A stretch of DNA of 63,349 bases from Mordavella massiliensis. GTDB lineage: Bacteria > Bacillota > Clostridia > Lachnospirales > Lachnospiraceae. The position numbers were made by a program, and so were the translations under genes. The notes under the pieces are model-generated. The model had not been told where the DNA came from. It saw nothing but the letters and a program-made list of their open reading frames with translations, and did no database searches. Position 1 is the first letter of the stretch; each line of letters opens with the position of its first letter. Below, in pieces: positions 9,196 to 17,667 of this stretch. Location of the stretch: assembly GCF_016902415.1 (NCBI RefSeq), contig NZ_JACJLV010000013.1, positions 1 to 63,349 on the forward strand, given 5' to 3'.

Positions 9196-9267
9196 AGGCG
9201 AACATACCCGTCTTAGTAGAGGCGAACATACCCGCCTTATCGGAGGCGAACATACCCGTCTGACTAG
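9196..9267. repeat. Three-copy 24-bp tandem repeat between pgk and tpiA
   Basis: AGGCGAACATACCCG occurs identically at 9196-9210, 9220-9234 and 9244-9258, an exact 24-bp period; the remaining 9 bases of each unit vary. GTTCGCC at 9142-9148 is complementary to the GGCGAAC core of every unit, so any one copy could pair with it. The array ends 40 bp before the tpiA ATG. It is too short and lacks spacers to be a CRISPR array. Function unknown. Confidence 0.9.
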
Positions 9268-9306
9268 CGGGAAACTTAACTTGATTGAATCATAAGGAGA
9301 CAAAAA

Positions 9307-10056
9307 ATGGCAAGAAAGAAAATTATCGCAGGCAACTGGAAAATGAACAAGACTCCAAGTGAGGCAGTTGCCCTGGTAGAAGAGTTAAAACCACTGGTAG
9401 CAAATGAAGAAGTTGACGTTGTATTCTGCGTGCCGGCCATCGATATCGTTCCGGTAGTAGAGGCCTGCAAGGGAACCAATATCCAGGTTGGCGCAGAGAA
9501 TATGTATTTTGAAGAGAGCGGCGCATATACAGGAGAGATTTCTCCGGCTATGCTGGTAGACGCCGGCGTAAAATATGTAGTTCTCGGACATTCTGAAAGA
9601 AGAGATTATTTCGGAGAGACCAATGAGGATGTAAATAAGAAAGTGCTGAAAGCCTTCGAGCACGGCATCACTCCGATCATGTGCTGCGGCGAGACTCTGG
9701 AACAGAGAGAGCAGGGCGTGACCATGGACTTTATCCGTCAGCAGGTAAAGGTAGGTCTTCAGAATGTAACAGCTGACCAGGCAAAGGCTATGGTCATCGC
9801 TTATGAGCCGATCTGGGCTATCGGAACCGGCAAGACTGCTACCACTGAGCAGGCAGAAGAAGTCTGCAAGGGTATCCGTGAGTGTGTGGCAGAAGTGTAT
9901 GACGAAGCTACCGCAGAAGCTATCCGTATTCAGTACGGCGGATCTGTGAACGCAGGAAATGCAGCAGAACTGTTTGCACAGGCTGACATTGACGGCGGTC
10001 TGGTAGGAGGCGCTTCCCTGAAAGCAGACTTCGGAAAGATCGTAAACTATAAATAA
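9307..10056 (+). CDS. tpiA: Triosephosphate isomerase
   Basis: A 249-residue TIM-barrel enzyme interconverting dihydroxyacetone phosphate and glyceraldehyde 3-phosphate. Catalytic residues are in place: K12 in GNWKMNKT, H95 in VLGHSERR and E167 in [11 protein letters not shown]; the phosphate-binding YGGSVN and GGLVGGASL loops near the C-terminus are intact. ATAAGGAGACAAAAA precedes the ATG. It follows the repeat region after pgk and precedes an inverted repeat that can act as its terminator (10091-10149). Codon use is biased like gap, consistent with high expression. Confidence 0.98.
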   Translation: MARKKIIAGNWKMNKTPSEAVALVEELKPLVANEEVDVVFCVPAIDIVPVVEACKGTNIQVGAENMYFEESGAYTGEISPAMLVDAGVKYVVLGHSERRDYFGETNEDVNKKVLKAFEHGITPIMCCGETLEQREQGVTMDFIRQQVKVGLQNVTADQAKAMVIAYEPIWAIGTGKTATTEQAEEVCKGIRECVAEVYDEATAEAIRIQYGGSVNAGNAAELFAQADIDGGLVGGASLKADFGKIVNYK

Positions 10057-10086
10057 ACGGGTCTCGTAAGAAGACGGCCCTGGAAC

Positions 10087-10115
10087 TTGACTCCTCTTTT
10101 GGACAGGTGTAGTAT
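10087..10115 (+). promoter_or_regulatory. SigA-type promoter of the DUF6688-like gene
   Basis: TTGACT at 10087-10092 and TAGTAT at 10110-10115 with exactly 17 bp between. The promoter is embedded in the left half of the inverted repeat described next. Confidence 0.7.
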
Positions 10116-10149
10116 ATGAAAATAATACCTGTCGGAAAGAGGAGTTTTT
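10091..10149 (+). terminator. Inverted repeat spanning promoter and ribosome binding site; likely tpiA terminator and/or operator
   Basis: CTCCTCTTT (10091-10099) pairs with AAAGAGGAG (10136-10144) and GACAGGT (10102-10108) with ACCTGTC (10127-10133), 16 bp in all, followed by TTTTTA. RNA reading through from tpiA could fold it as a terminator. RNA started at the internal promoter would lack the left arm, so at the DNA level the repeat may instead be an operator. The right arm contains the AGAGGAG ribosome binding site of the next gene. Confidence 0.65.
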
Positions 10150-11403
10150 ATGTATCAACGGATCCTGAAACACAGTATTTCTTTGTCTGTGACCGGCGCG
10201 GTCCTTCTGGGGATTCTGGGGACAGCCGTTTATGCCGCGGCATTCCTGGGGACGTGGGCATTGGCGGAGATTCCCGGCTACCTGGTGACGGGGATTGTTT
10301 TTGGCTTGTTGTTCCTTTATCCGCTGATCCTGACCGGGATCAATCTCGCCAGCCTGTTTACCGGGTTCCGGAATCCGGAAGCGATGCGCAAGCTGCGCCA
10401 TTTCCAGTGGATCACACTTCTTTTAGGAAGTCTGTATTCTTTGATATTACTGGCTTTTTCGGATATTACAACTGCAGACTGGACACAGACCTTATATAAT
10501 GATCAAAAGCATGCGCCTATCTGGCCGGACGGGATGTTGACAGTGGCTGTTCTTTCGTGTCTGGGAATCGCAGGGTATCTTTTCCTGTCAGCAGTCAGGA
10601 TCACCAGAATTCCGCCGCTGATCAGTGTGCTGGCGATCGCGTCTATGTATATCGGTATGCTGGAGTGTGCGCTGTGGATCCTCCAGGTCTTTGACCCGGA
10701 CCTCTTAAACGGCCGGTTTTATCTCTGCCTTTTTCCATTGAACTGCATTTTTATGGGAGTACGGGTGATCCGGCTGAAAATAGAAGAATGGAGAAAGGGG
10801 CAGGAAAAAGAATCTCCGGAGGAGATCAAAGGATTCCGGAACCGGGGGCTGGAATGGATGAATGAGAAACTGACATCCTCTGCCTCCTGGCCGGGCGCGG
10901 CATTTTTGCTTATGTGGCCGCTACTGGGGATCCTGATCTGTATCCTGACTCTGTTTGGACAGCAGCCGGACCATGTGATCCGGGCCTGGACACAGACCAG
11001 TGACTGGAGATTGTCCGGGCAGGTTTCGCCCCAGAATCTTTACTATGATGAGCATTATCTGTGTACGGTGGCGGCCGGAGGTCACAGAAAGGTCGTAAAG
11101 CCGCTTCGAATGGGGCTGCGGCATGGACATCCGGTGATCGTGAACCGGCAGCTTTGCGTGGCGAATGCATTTGAGCAGATCCTGGAGGAACGGCTGCCGA
11201 AAACCCATCGCAGGATCCGGGATTTCTACGACACGTATGGATTTCCGCTTGCAAAGCGGATCCGTTCACCCTATGCGGCAGATGCGGTCTATTTCCTGAT
11301 GAAACCGCTGGAGTGGATCTTTCTTGCAGTGATCTATGCAGTGGATGTCAGGCCGGAAAACAGGATTGCCGTGCAGTATCTGCCAGAAAGGTTTTCAAAA
11401 TGA
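10150..11403 (+). CDS. Conserved membrane protein of unknown function (DUF6688-like)
   Basis: A 417-residue protein whose first 215 residues form about six transmembrane segments; a charged stretch (EEWRKGQEKESPEEIK) follows, then one more hydrophobic segment near 250-270 and a soluble C-terminal domain. That domain carries unusually conserved-looking text such as YLCTVAAGGHRKVVKPLR, RHGHPVIVNRQLCVANAFE and FYDTYGFPLAK. From memory this resembles the family catalogued as DUF6688, which I could not check. Function is unknown. It has its own promoter within an inverted repeat and sits between tpiA and an esterase gene, interrupting the usual run of glycolytic genes. A role in membrane or envelope physiology is possible but unsupported. 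Confidence 0.7.
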   Translation: MYQRILKHSISLSVTGAVLLGILGTAVYAAAFLGTWALAEIPGYLVTGIVFGLLFLYPLILTGINLASLFTGFRNPEAMRKLRHFQWITLLLGSLYSLILLAFSDITTADWTQTLYNDQKHAPIWPDGMLTVAVLSCLGIAGYLFLSAVRITRIPPLISVLAIASMYIGMLECALWILQVFDPDLLNGRFYLCLFPLNCIFMGVRVIRLKIEEWRKGQEKESPEEIKGFRNRGLEWMNEKLTSSASWPGAAFLLMWPLLGILICILTLFGQQPDHVIRAWTQTSDWRLSGQVSPQNLYYDEHYLCTVAAGGHRKVVKPLRMGLRHGHPVIVNRQLCVANAFEQILEERLPKTHRRIRDFYDTYGFPLAKRIRSPYAADAVYFLMKPLEWIFLAVIYAVDVRPENRIAVQYLPERFSK

Positions 11404-11420
11404 AAAATCTGGTGTATAAT
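11392..11420 (+). promoter_or_regulatory. Promoter of the esterase gene
   Basis: TTTTCA at 11392-11397 and a perfect TATAAT at 11415-11420 with 17 bp between, overlapping the end of the upstream gene. A 40-nt leader ends in AAGGAGAG before the ATG at 11461. Confidence 0.6.
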
Positions 11421-11460
11421 ACTTTCGGTAGAAATGAGAAATGAACTTGAAGGAGAGCAT

Positions 11461-12288
11461 ATGAAATATCTGGAAATACCGATTGAGGTAAATGGATCTG
11501 TGGAAGATGCCAGACTGGAAACCTATATTCTGGATACGCCGACCGAGAAGATTATGATCAAACGGCGGCCCATGGTTGTAATCTGCCCGGGCGGAGGATA
11601 TGAAAAATTAAGCTTCCGGGAAGGGGAACCTGTTGCCATGCAGTTTCTGGCAAGGGGGTATCACGCCTGCGTGCTGCGTTATTCGGTGGCGCCGGCCAGG
11701 TATCCGGTGCCGCTTCTGGAACTGGGACAGGTGATGCGGATTTTAAGAAGTCACGCGGCAGAATGGCTGATCGACACAGACAAGATCTTTGTAAGCGGCG
11801 CTTCCGCGGGGGCTCATCTGGCCGGAATGCTTGGCGTGTTCTGGAATCAGGGATGGCTGGCGGACATGCTGGAGACTACCGGCGACGTGTTAAAGCCGGC
11901 GGGGCTGCTTTTGAGTTATCCGGTCATTACTTCCCGGGAAGGGAAGGGACATCTGCCCAGCTTCCGGAATCTTCTGGGAGAAGAATTTGAGGCGAAACGG
12001 GGAGAATTGTCCCTGGAAACACAGGTGACGGCGGATACGCCTCCTGTATTTTTGTGGCATACGGCTGTGGATCAGACCGTGCCTGCAGTGAATTCCCTTT
12101 TGATGGCGCAGGCGCTGATGGAAAAGAAGGTTCCGGTGGAACTTCATATTTATCCGGAAGGCGTACACGGTCTAAGCCTTGGAACAGAGCAGGTGCGCCG
12201 TGCGGACGGTACAGGCGTCAATGAGGCCAGCCGGTTCTGGATGGAACTTGCCTGCGACTGGATCCGGCGGTTGTGTGAGGAAAAATAA
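11461..12288 (+). CDS. Alpha/beta hydrolase, acetyl-esterase-like
   Basis: A 275-residue alpha/beta hydrolase without a signal peptide, so cytosolic. The oxyanion region CPGGGYEKLSFREGEP, the nucleophile elbow SGASAGAHLAG (serine in GASAG), the acid in AVDQTVPAVNS and the histidine in EGVHGLSLG make a complete catalytic triad. The best family match is the acetyl-xylan esterase/BD-FAE group, which removes acetyl or feruloyl groups from plant oligosaccharides after uptake. The ATG at 11461 is chosen over one at 11434 because AAGGAGAG lies 4 bp upstream. It stands between the unknown membrane protein and gpmI. The substrate cannot be read from sequence. Confidence 0.8.
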   Translation: MKYLEIPIEVNGSVEDARLETYILDTPTEKIMIKRRPMVVICPGGGYEKLSFREGEPVAMQFLARGYHACVLRYSVAPARYPVPLLELGQVMRILRSHAAEWLIDTDKIFVSGASAGAHLAGMLGVFWNQGWLADMLETTGDVLKPAGLLLSYPVITSREGKGHLPSFRNLLGEEFEAKRGELSLETQVTADTPPVFLWHTAVDQTVPAVNSLLMAQALMEKKVPVELHIYPEGVHGLSLGTEQVRRADGTGVNEASRFWMELACDWIRRLCEEK

Positions 12289-12343
12289 TACGCACAGATA
12301 GTTTCGTATAATAAAGAATTTCATATGATGGAGGAAATGTAAA

Positions 12344-13882
12344 ATGAGTAAAAGACCAACAGTTCTTATGATCCTTGACGGTTATGGATTGAATGACAGC
12401 AAAAAGGGAAATGCAGTGGCAGAGGCAAAGACTCCGGTAGTGGATCAGCTGATGAAAGAATATCCGTTTGTGAAAGGAAATGCCAGCGGAATGGCAGTAG
12501 GACTTCCCGAAGGACAGATGGGAAATTCTGAGGTGGGCCATCTGAATATGGGCGCCGGACGCATCGTTTATCAGGATCTGACCAAGATTACCAAGGCGAT
12601 CCAGGACGGGGACTTTTTTGAAAACAAAGTCCTGTTGTCTGCCTGCGAGAATGTGAAAGCCAATGATTCTTCCCTGCATCTGATGGGACTGGTATCTGAC
12701 GGCGGCGTCCACAGCCATAACGAGCATCTCTACGGGCTGCTGGAACTGGCAAAGAGACAGGGGATTTCCAAAGTATACGTACATTGTTTCCTGGATGGAA
12801 GAGATACGCCTCCGGCTTCCGGAAAAGAATATGTGGAAGAACTGGAAGCGAAAATGCGTGAAATCGGAGTGGGACAGACGGCGACAGTCATGGGCCGTTA
12901 TTATGTGATGGACCGCGACAACCGGTGGGAGCGTGTAGAAAAGGCATACCGCGCGCTGGTATACGGAGAAGGAGAAAAGACTACAAGCGGCCCGGAAGGC
13001 ATCCAGGCTTCCTATGATAAAGAGGTAACAGATGAATTTGTCCTTCCTACGGTAGTGGAAAAAGACGGACATCCGGTGGCAACCATTCAGAACAATGACT
13101 CCGTCATCTTCTTTAACTTCCGTCCGGACCGGGCAAGAGAGATTACCCGTGCCTTCTGTGCAGATGACTTTACCGGATTTGACAGAGGCGAAAGGATCAG
13201 GACCACATACGTATGCTTTACCGAGTATGATGTGACGATCCCCAACAAACAGATCGCCTTCGTAAAAGAAGAGATTACCAATACATTTGGAGAATATCTG
13301 GCGTCTCATGGCCTGAAGCAGGCAAGGATCGCGGAGACCGAAAAATACGCACATGTGACCTTCTTCTTTAACGGCGGGGTAGAGAAGCCGAACGAAGGAG
13401 AAGACCGTATCCTGGTCAATTCCCCCAAGGTCGCCACTTACGACCTGAAGCCGGAGATGAGCGCTTACGAAGTATGCGATAAGCTGACAGAAGCCATCCG
13501 GTCCGGAAAATACGATGTAATCATCATCAACTTTGCAAATCCGGATATGGTAGGACATACCGGCGTGGAATCCGCAGCCGTCAAAGCGGTTGAGGCCGTA
13601 GATGAGTGCGTGGGAAAAGCCGTTGCCGCGATCAAAGAAGTAGACGGACAGATGTTCCTCTGCGCGGACCACGGAAATGCAGAGCAGCTGATTGATGAAG
13701 AGACCGGGGAACCGTTCACCGCCCACACCACCAATCCGGTGCCGTTCATCCTGATCAACGCAGATCCTGCTTACCGCTTACGAGAAGGCGGGTGTCTGGC
13801 AGACATTGCGCCGACCCTTATCGATCTGATGGGCATGGAGCAGCCAAAGGAAATGACGGGCAAATCATTGCTTGTACGGTAA
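12344..13882 (+). CDS. gpmI: 2,3-bisphosphoglycerate-independent phosphoglycerate mutase
   Basis: A 512-residue two-domain metalloenzyme of the alkaline phosphatase superfamily interconverting 3- and 2-phosphoglycerate. The metal/nucleophile residues D12 in LDGYG and S62 in [12 protein letters not shown] are present, as are [23 protein letters not shown] and [24 protein letters not shown] precedes the ATG, and TATAAT at 12307-12312 suggests a local promoter with a weak -35. It completes the lower glycolytic run of this region, though eno is not in the window. A dispersed palindromic repeat begins three bases after its stop codon. Confidence 0.98.
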   Translation: MSKRPTVLMILDGYGLNDSKKGNAVAEAKTPVVDQLMKEYPFVKGNASGMAVGLPEGQMGNSEVGHLNMGAGRIVYQDLTKITKAIQDGDFFENKVLLSACENVKANDSSLHLMGLVSDGGVHSHNEHLYGLLELAKRQGISKVYVHCFLDGRDTPPASGKEYVEELEAKMREIGVGQTATVMGRYYVMDRDNRWERVEKAYRALVYGEGEKTTSGPEGIQASYDKEVTDEFVLPTVVEKDGHPVATIQNNDSVIFFNFRPDRAREITRAFCADDFTGFDRGERIRTTYVCFTEYDVTIPNKQIAFVKEEITNTFGEYLASHGLKQARIAETEKYAHVTFFFNGGVEKPNEGEDRILVNSPKVATYDLKPEMSAYEVCDKLTEAIRSGKYDVIIINFANPDMVGHTGVESAAVKAVEAVDECVGKAVAAIKEVDGQMFLCADHGNAEQLIDEETGEPFTAHTTNPVPFILINADPAYRLREGGCLADIAPTLIDLMGMEQPKEMTGKSLLVR

Positions 13883-13884
13883 CT

Positions 13885-13966
13885 ATTTGGGACGTAGACC
13901 TTTTGCAAAGGTCTACGTCCCAAATTGCGTTTCAGGGTGTCCCAAATTGAATTTCAGGGTGTACCC
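13885..13966 (-). repeat. Dispersed palindromic repeat, copy A (inverted orientation)
   Basis: A perfect 19-bp palindrome, ATTTGGGACGTAGACCTTT (13885-13903) against 13907-13925 with a TGC loop, is followed by two TTTCAGGGTGT motifs, the last reading into ACCC at 13966. The same parts occur in the opposite orientation after parE (21993-22071) and after pnp (36733-36817). It starts directly after gpmI and may end its transcript, although no T-run follows here. Confidence 0.85.
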
Positions 13967-14038
13967 GAATGATTTTTTCTGGAATCTGTAGTATAATATC
14001 TGTGTGTTTGTGAAGAAATGGAAAGGCAGGAGGAGAGA

Positions 14039-14704
14039 GTGGAAAAGGCGGGAAATAAAAGTTATGAGTATTGTTTTTTTGATCTGGATGGAACGCTTAC
14101 GGATTCTTCTTCCGGGATTACCAATGCGGTAAGGTATGCGCTTGATAAATATGGGATCCGGGAGCCGGACCGGAGGAAATTGTACCGGTTTATCGGGCCG
14201 CCGCTTACGGAGTCCTTCCGGGAGTTTTATGGGTTTTCCGAGGAGCGGTGTCTGGAGGCTGTCAGGTATTACCGGGAATATTACAGGGACCGGGGCATTT
14301 ACGAAAACTGTGTTTATGACGGGATGGAAGAGGTGCTGAAAGTGCTGAAGCAAGCGGGCAGGCATCTGGTTGTAGCGACTTCTAAGCCGGAGGTGTTCGC
14401 AAGACAGATTATCTCTTATTTTCACCTGGATCCGTATTTTGAATATGTGGCCGGCATGGAGCTGGACGGCGGGAGGGGGACGAAGGCCGAGGTGATTGAA
14501 TATGCCCTGGAGGCCTGCAAGGTGCCGGACCGGACGAAGGTACTGATGATCGGCGACCGGGAGCATGACGTGCTTGGCGCGAAAAAGGCCGGGATCGACT
14601 GTCTGGGCGTACTCTATGGCTTTGGAACAGAGGAGGAGCTTTTGACGGCGGGAGCGTCCGGGATTACGGCTACGGTAGAAGGAATCCTGGAGTATTGTTT
14701 ATAA
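14039..14704 (+). CDS. HAD family hydrolase, phosphoglycolate phosphatase-like
   Basis: A 221-residue HAD phosphatase. Motif I FFDLDGTLTDS gives the nucleophilic aspartate, motif II is the VVATSK segment, the motif III lysine lies around RGTKAEV, and motif IV is MIGDREHDVLGA. The cap lies between motifs I and II (subclass IA), as in Gph/PpaX enzymes acting on phosphoglycolate, pyrophosphate or sugar phosphates. The GTG at 14039 follows AGGAGG at 14028-14033; an in-frame ATG at 14018 lacks a site. TATAAT at 13992-13997 is the probable -10. The substrate is unknown; pyrophosphatase or phosphoglycolate phosphatase are the likely choices. Confidence 0.75.
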   Translation: MEKAGNKSYEYCFFDLDGTLTDSSSGITNAVRYALDKYGIREPDRRKLYRFIGPPLTESFREFYGFSEERCLEAVRYYREYYRDRGIYENCVYDGMEEVLKVLKQAGRHLVVATSKPEVFARQIISYFHLDPYFEYVAGMELDGGRGTKAEVIEYALEACKVPDRTKVLMIGDREHDVLGAKKAGIDCLGVLYGFGTEEELLTAGASGITATVEGILEYCL

Positions 14705-14728
14705 AATGGATTTGTTTTTCAGATAGTA

Positions 14729-14757
14729 TTGACAAAAAGAGAAAATATTGTTATGAT
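14729..14757 (+). promoter_or_regulatory. SigA-type promoter of ilvN-ilvC
   Basis: Consensus TTGACA at 14729-14734 and TATGAT at 14752-14757, 17 bp apart. It is one of the best promoters in the window. Confidence 0.8.
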
Positions 14758-14785
14758 TTAAAAACAGAACGCACTCTGTTTTTAA
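14758..14785 (+). promoter_or_regulatory. Hairpin at the start of the ilvN transcript
   Basis: TTAAAAACAGA (14758-14768) and TCTGTTTTTAA (14775-14785) form a perfect 11-bp stem with a six-base loop, right at the expected transcription start. It is A/T rich and short, so it could be a 5' stabilising hairpin, a weak attenuator or a protein-binding dyad. No T-box features are present in the 55-nt leader. Confidence 0.5.
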
Positions 14786-14811
14786 TCGGAAACAAAGAAA
14801 GAGGTGCAGTT

Positions 14812-15333
14812 ATGAAACGAGTTTATTCTTTATTGGTTGACAACAACGCAGGTGTGTTAAGCCGGATCGCCGGTCTGTTCAGCCGCAGAGGCTACAGCAT
14901 TGACAGTATTACCGCCGGCGTGACCGCGGACCCGAGGTTCACCCGTATCACCATCGTTGCAAGCGGCGATGAGCTGATCTTATCTCAGATTGAAAAGCAG
15001 GTCCGCAAACTGGAGGACGTGATTGAGATCAAGGTACTGGATCCGGCGGACTCGGTTTACCGTGAACTGATCATGGTGAAGATCCGGGCGGACAGAAAAG
15101 AACGGGCAGAGATCATTTCTGTGGCGGATATTTTCCGGGCAAAGATCGTGGACGTAGAACAGGAGTCTCTGATCGTTGAGCTTACCGGAACCCAGTCCAA
15201 GCTGGAAGCGTTCTTGAGTCTGCTGGAGGGATATGAGATCCTGGAGCTTGCAAGAACAGGTATTACCGGACTGAACCGTGGCATTAAGGATGTAACCCTG
15301 ATCGACCAGGAAGGCAATATCCGTAAGATTTAA
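14812..15333 (+). CDS. ilvN: Acetolactate synthase small (regulatory) subunit
   Basis: A 173-residue ACT-domain protein that binds the catalytic subunit of acetolactate synthase and confers valine feedback inhibition on branched-chain amino acid synthesis. The N-terminal ACT domain KRVYSLLVDNNAGVLSRIAG is typical, and the C-terminal half (from about 78) matches the ALS_ss_C domain. The ATG at 14812 follows AAAGAGGTG; longer reading upstream has no site and lies within the promoter. The catalytic subunit gene is not in this window, so ilvN and ilvC form a unit without ilvB. A strong promoter precedes it and ilvC follows 87 bp later. Confidence 0.92.
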   Translation: MKRVYSLLVDNNAGVLSRIAGLFSRRGYSIDSITAGVTADPRFTRITIVASGDELILSQIEKQVRKLEDVIEIKVLDPADSVYRELIMVKIRADRKERAEIISVADIFRAKIVDVEQESLIVELTGTQSKLEAFLSLLEGYEILELARTGITGLNRGIKDVTLIDQEGNIRKI

Positions 15334-16440
<1,107 letters not shown>

Positions 16441-16468
16441 TCAGAACAAAAGATAGAGAAATACAAGG

Positions 16469-16504
16469 CGGCGCCGCGGCAGAGAAACTGTTGCGGCGCC
16501 GTTT
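16469..16504 (+). terminator. GC-rich terminator after ilvC
   Basis: CGGCGCCGCGGCAG (16469-16482) pairs with 16488-16501 over 14 bp, including two G-U pairs, with an AGAAA loop, followed by TTTCC. A possible promoter for the next gene (TTGCGG 16491-16496, TAAAAT 16514-16519) overlaps its right arm. Confidence 0.8.
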
Positions 16505-16585
16505 CCTGCGTGCTAAAATAAAGACAGAAATGTTCGGGAATTATCAAATAAAATCTGAAAACAGGAACGAAAAGGAGGAAAAGGG

Positions 16586-17239
16586 ATGAACAGCAGAATT
16601 GAAGAAATGGCGGATCTCCGGTCAGCGAAGAATCCGAAGGCAAGGATCAAGATCTTAAAAGGACACTTTGCCACCAGCAACTCGCATCTGAATACGTATA
16701 TTGATATGTCCACCGTCAAGACCCGTCACAACAATTCCCGGGAGGCGGCAAAGGTGCTGGCGGAAGAGTATCTGACCAATACTTATGTAAATACGATCGT
16801 GTGCCTGGACGAGACAGAGGTCATCGGTACATTTCTTGCGGAACAGCTGGCGGATTCCAACCGGATGTCTTTAAGCGCAGGAAACAATATTTCCGTGGTC
16901 ACGCCGGAGTACCATTCCATGGGACAGATGTTGTTTAGGGATAACAAGCAGCGGATGATCAAGGATCAGCAGGTCATGATCCTGGCGGCGTCTGTGACAA
17001 CAGGAAAGACGATCTTGAGGGCAATTGAATCGGTGCTTTATTACGGAGGAACGGTGTGCGCGGTCTGCGCCATTTTCAGCGCGGTATCCAGGGTGGCCGG
17101 TATGGAGATCAAGACCATTTTCACCAGCAGAGATCTTCCGGACTACCGGGCTTATGAGCCGGCTGACTGTCCGATGTGCCAGGAAGGAAGAAGGGTAGAG
17201 GCAATTGTCAACAGTTTTGGATATTCAGAGTTGAAGTAA
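16586..17239 (+). CDS. Phosphoribosyltransferase-like protein (divergent orotate PRTase type)
   Basis: A 217-residue type I phosphoribosyltransferase fold usually labelled orotate phosphoribosyltransferase. The PRPP loop is recognisable at residues 131-142, MILAASVTTGKT, but the two acidic residues that normally precede the small-residue stretch are both alanine (A134, A135). The TRHNNSREAAKVLAEEYL segment near 46-63 and a CPMC pair at 195-198 are further marks. No pyrimidine genes are nearby. It is followed by a terminator. Because the usual PRPP ribose-binding acids are missing, either catalysis differs or the protein is a binding/regulatory relative. True pyrE activity is doubtful. Confidence 0.6.
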   Translation: MNSRIEEMADLRSAKNPKARIKILKGHFATSNSHLNTYIDMSTVKTRHNNSREAAKVLAEEYLTNTYVNTIVCLDETEVIGTFLAEQLADSNRMSLSAGNNISVVTPEYHSMGQMLFRDNKQRMIKDQQVMILAASVTTGKTILRAIESVLYYGGTVCAVCAIFSAVSRVAGMEIKTIFTSRDLPDYRAYEPADCPMCQEGRRVEAIVNSFGYSELK

Positions 17240-17249
17240 AAGGAAAATA

Positions 17250-17283
17250 AAAAAACAGCCAGTGACGGGTTGGCTGTTTTTTT
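17250..17283. terminator. Bidirectional terminator between the PRTase-like gene and rpsT
   Basis: AAAAACAGCCA (17251-17261) pairs with TGGCTGTTTTT (17271-17281). A T-run follows on the plus strand and an A-run precedes, so the hairpin can stop both the plus-strand PRTase gene and the minus-strand rpsT. Confidence 0.9.
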
Positions 17284-17307
17284 CATGCACATTTGTACGA
17301 TTTATTA

Positions 17308-17571
17308 TTAAGCGATTCCGTTGACAGCTTTTGCCAGACGGGAAATCTTTCTGGAGCAGGTATTTTTGTGATAAACACCCTTGCTGCCAGCTTTGTTGAT
17401 CTCAACAGTAGCAACTTTAAGAGCTGCCTTTGCTGCCTCAACATCCTTGTTTGCAACAGCGGTCTCAACTTTCTTTACGCAAGTCTTTACCTTAGATTTG
17501 ATCGCTTTGTTTCTTGCTGCTTTTGTTTCGTTTACTAAGATTCTTTTCTTTGCAGATTTGATGTTAGCCAA
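17308..17571 (-). CDS. rpsT: 30S ribosomal protein S20
   Basis: An 87-residue, lysine-rich protein that binds 16S rRNA early in 30S assembly. The body reads ANIKSAKKRILVNETKAARNKAIKSKVK, the standard S20 opening, and includes the terminal KNTCSRKISRLAKAVN. The start is a TTG at 17571, preceded on the minus strand by GGAGGTGGACAAA; no ATG or GTG is placed correctly. A strong promoter and a leader hairpin lie upstream. The E. coli rpsT also starts with UUG and is autoregulated at translation. It diverges from gpr, as in Bacillus. Confidence 0.95.
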   Translation of the reverse strand: MANIKSAKKRILVNETKAARNKAIKSKVKTCVKKVETAVANKDVEAAKAALKVATVEINKAGSKGVYHKNTCSRKISRLAKAVNGIA

Positions 17572-17622
17572 TTTGTCCACCTCCGATATCGTGTATTTCG
17601 ATTGCGTTTGATCGATTGCCAG

Positions 17623-17655
17623 TTCGTTAGATCCGGACACGGACGTTCTAACGAA
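17623..17655 (-). promoter_or_regulatory. Leader hairpin of rpsT
   Basis: TTCGTTAGA (17623-17631) and TCTAACGAA (17647-17655) make a perfect 9-bp stem with a 15-nt loop that can itself pair TCCG with CGGA. It sits in the roughly 90-nt leader between the rpsT promoter and the TTG start. It has no T-run, so control of translation or stability is more likely than termination. Confidence 0.6.
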
Positions 17656-17667
17656 ACATACTAGTTT

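Noticed and set aside
9196-9267. Possible CRISPR array
   Set aside because: Only three 15-base identical cores with 9-base variable parts; units are too short, there are no spacer-sized intervals and no cas genes.
12218-13726. A 502-codon open frame antisense to gpmI
   Set aside because: gpmI on the plus strand has all catalytic motifs; the antisense frame is a composition effect without start signals.
14758-14811. T-box or riboswitch before ilvN
   Set aside because: The leader is only about 50 nt, with a single A/T-rich hairpin and none of the T-box sequence elements.
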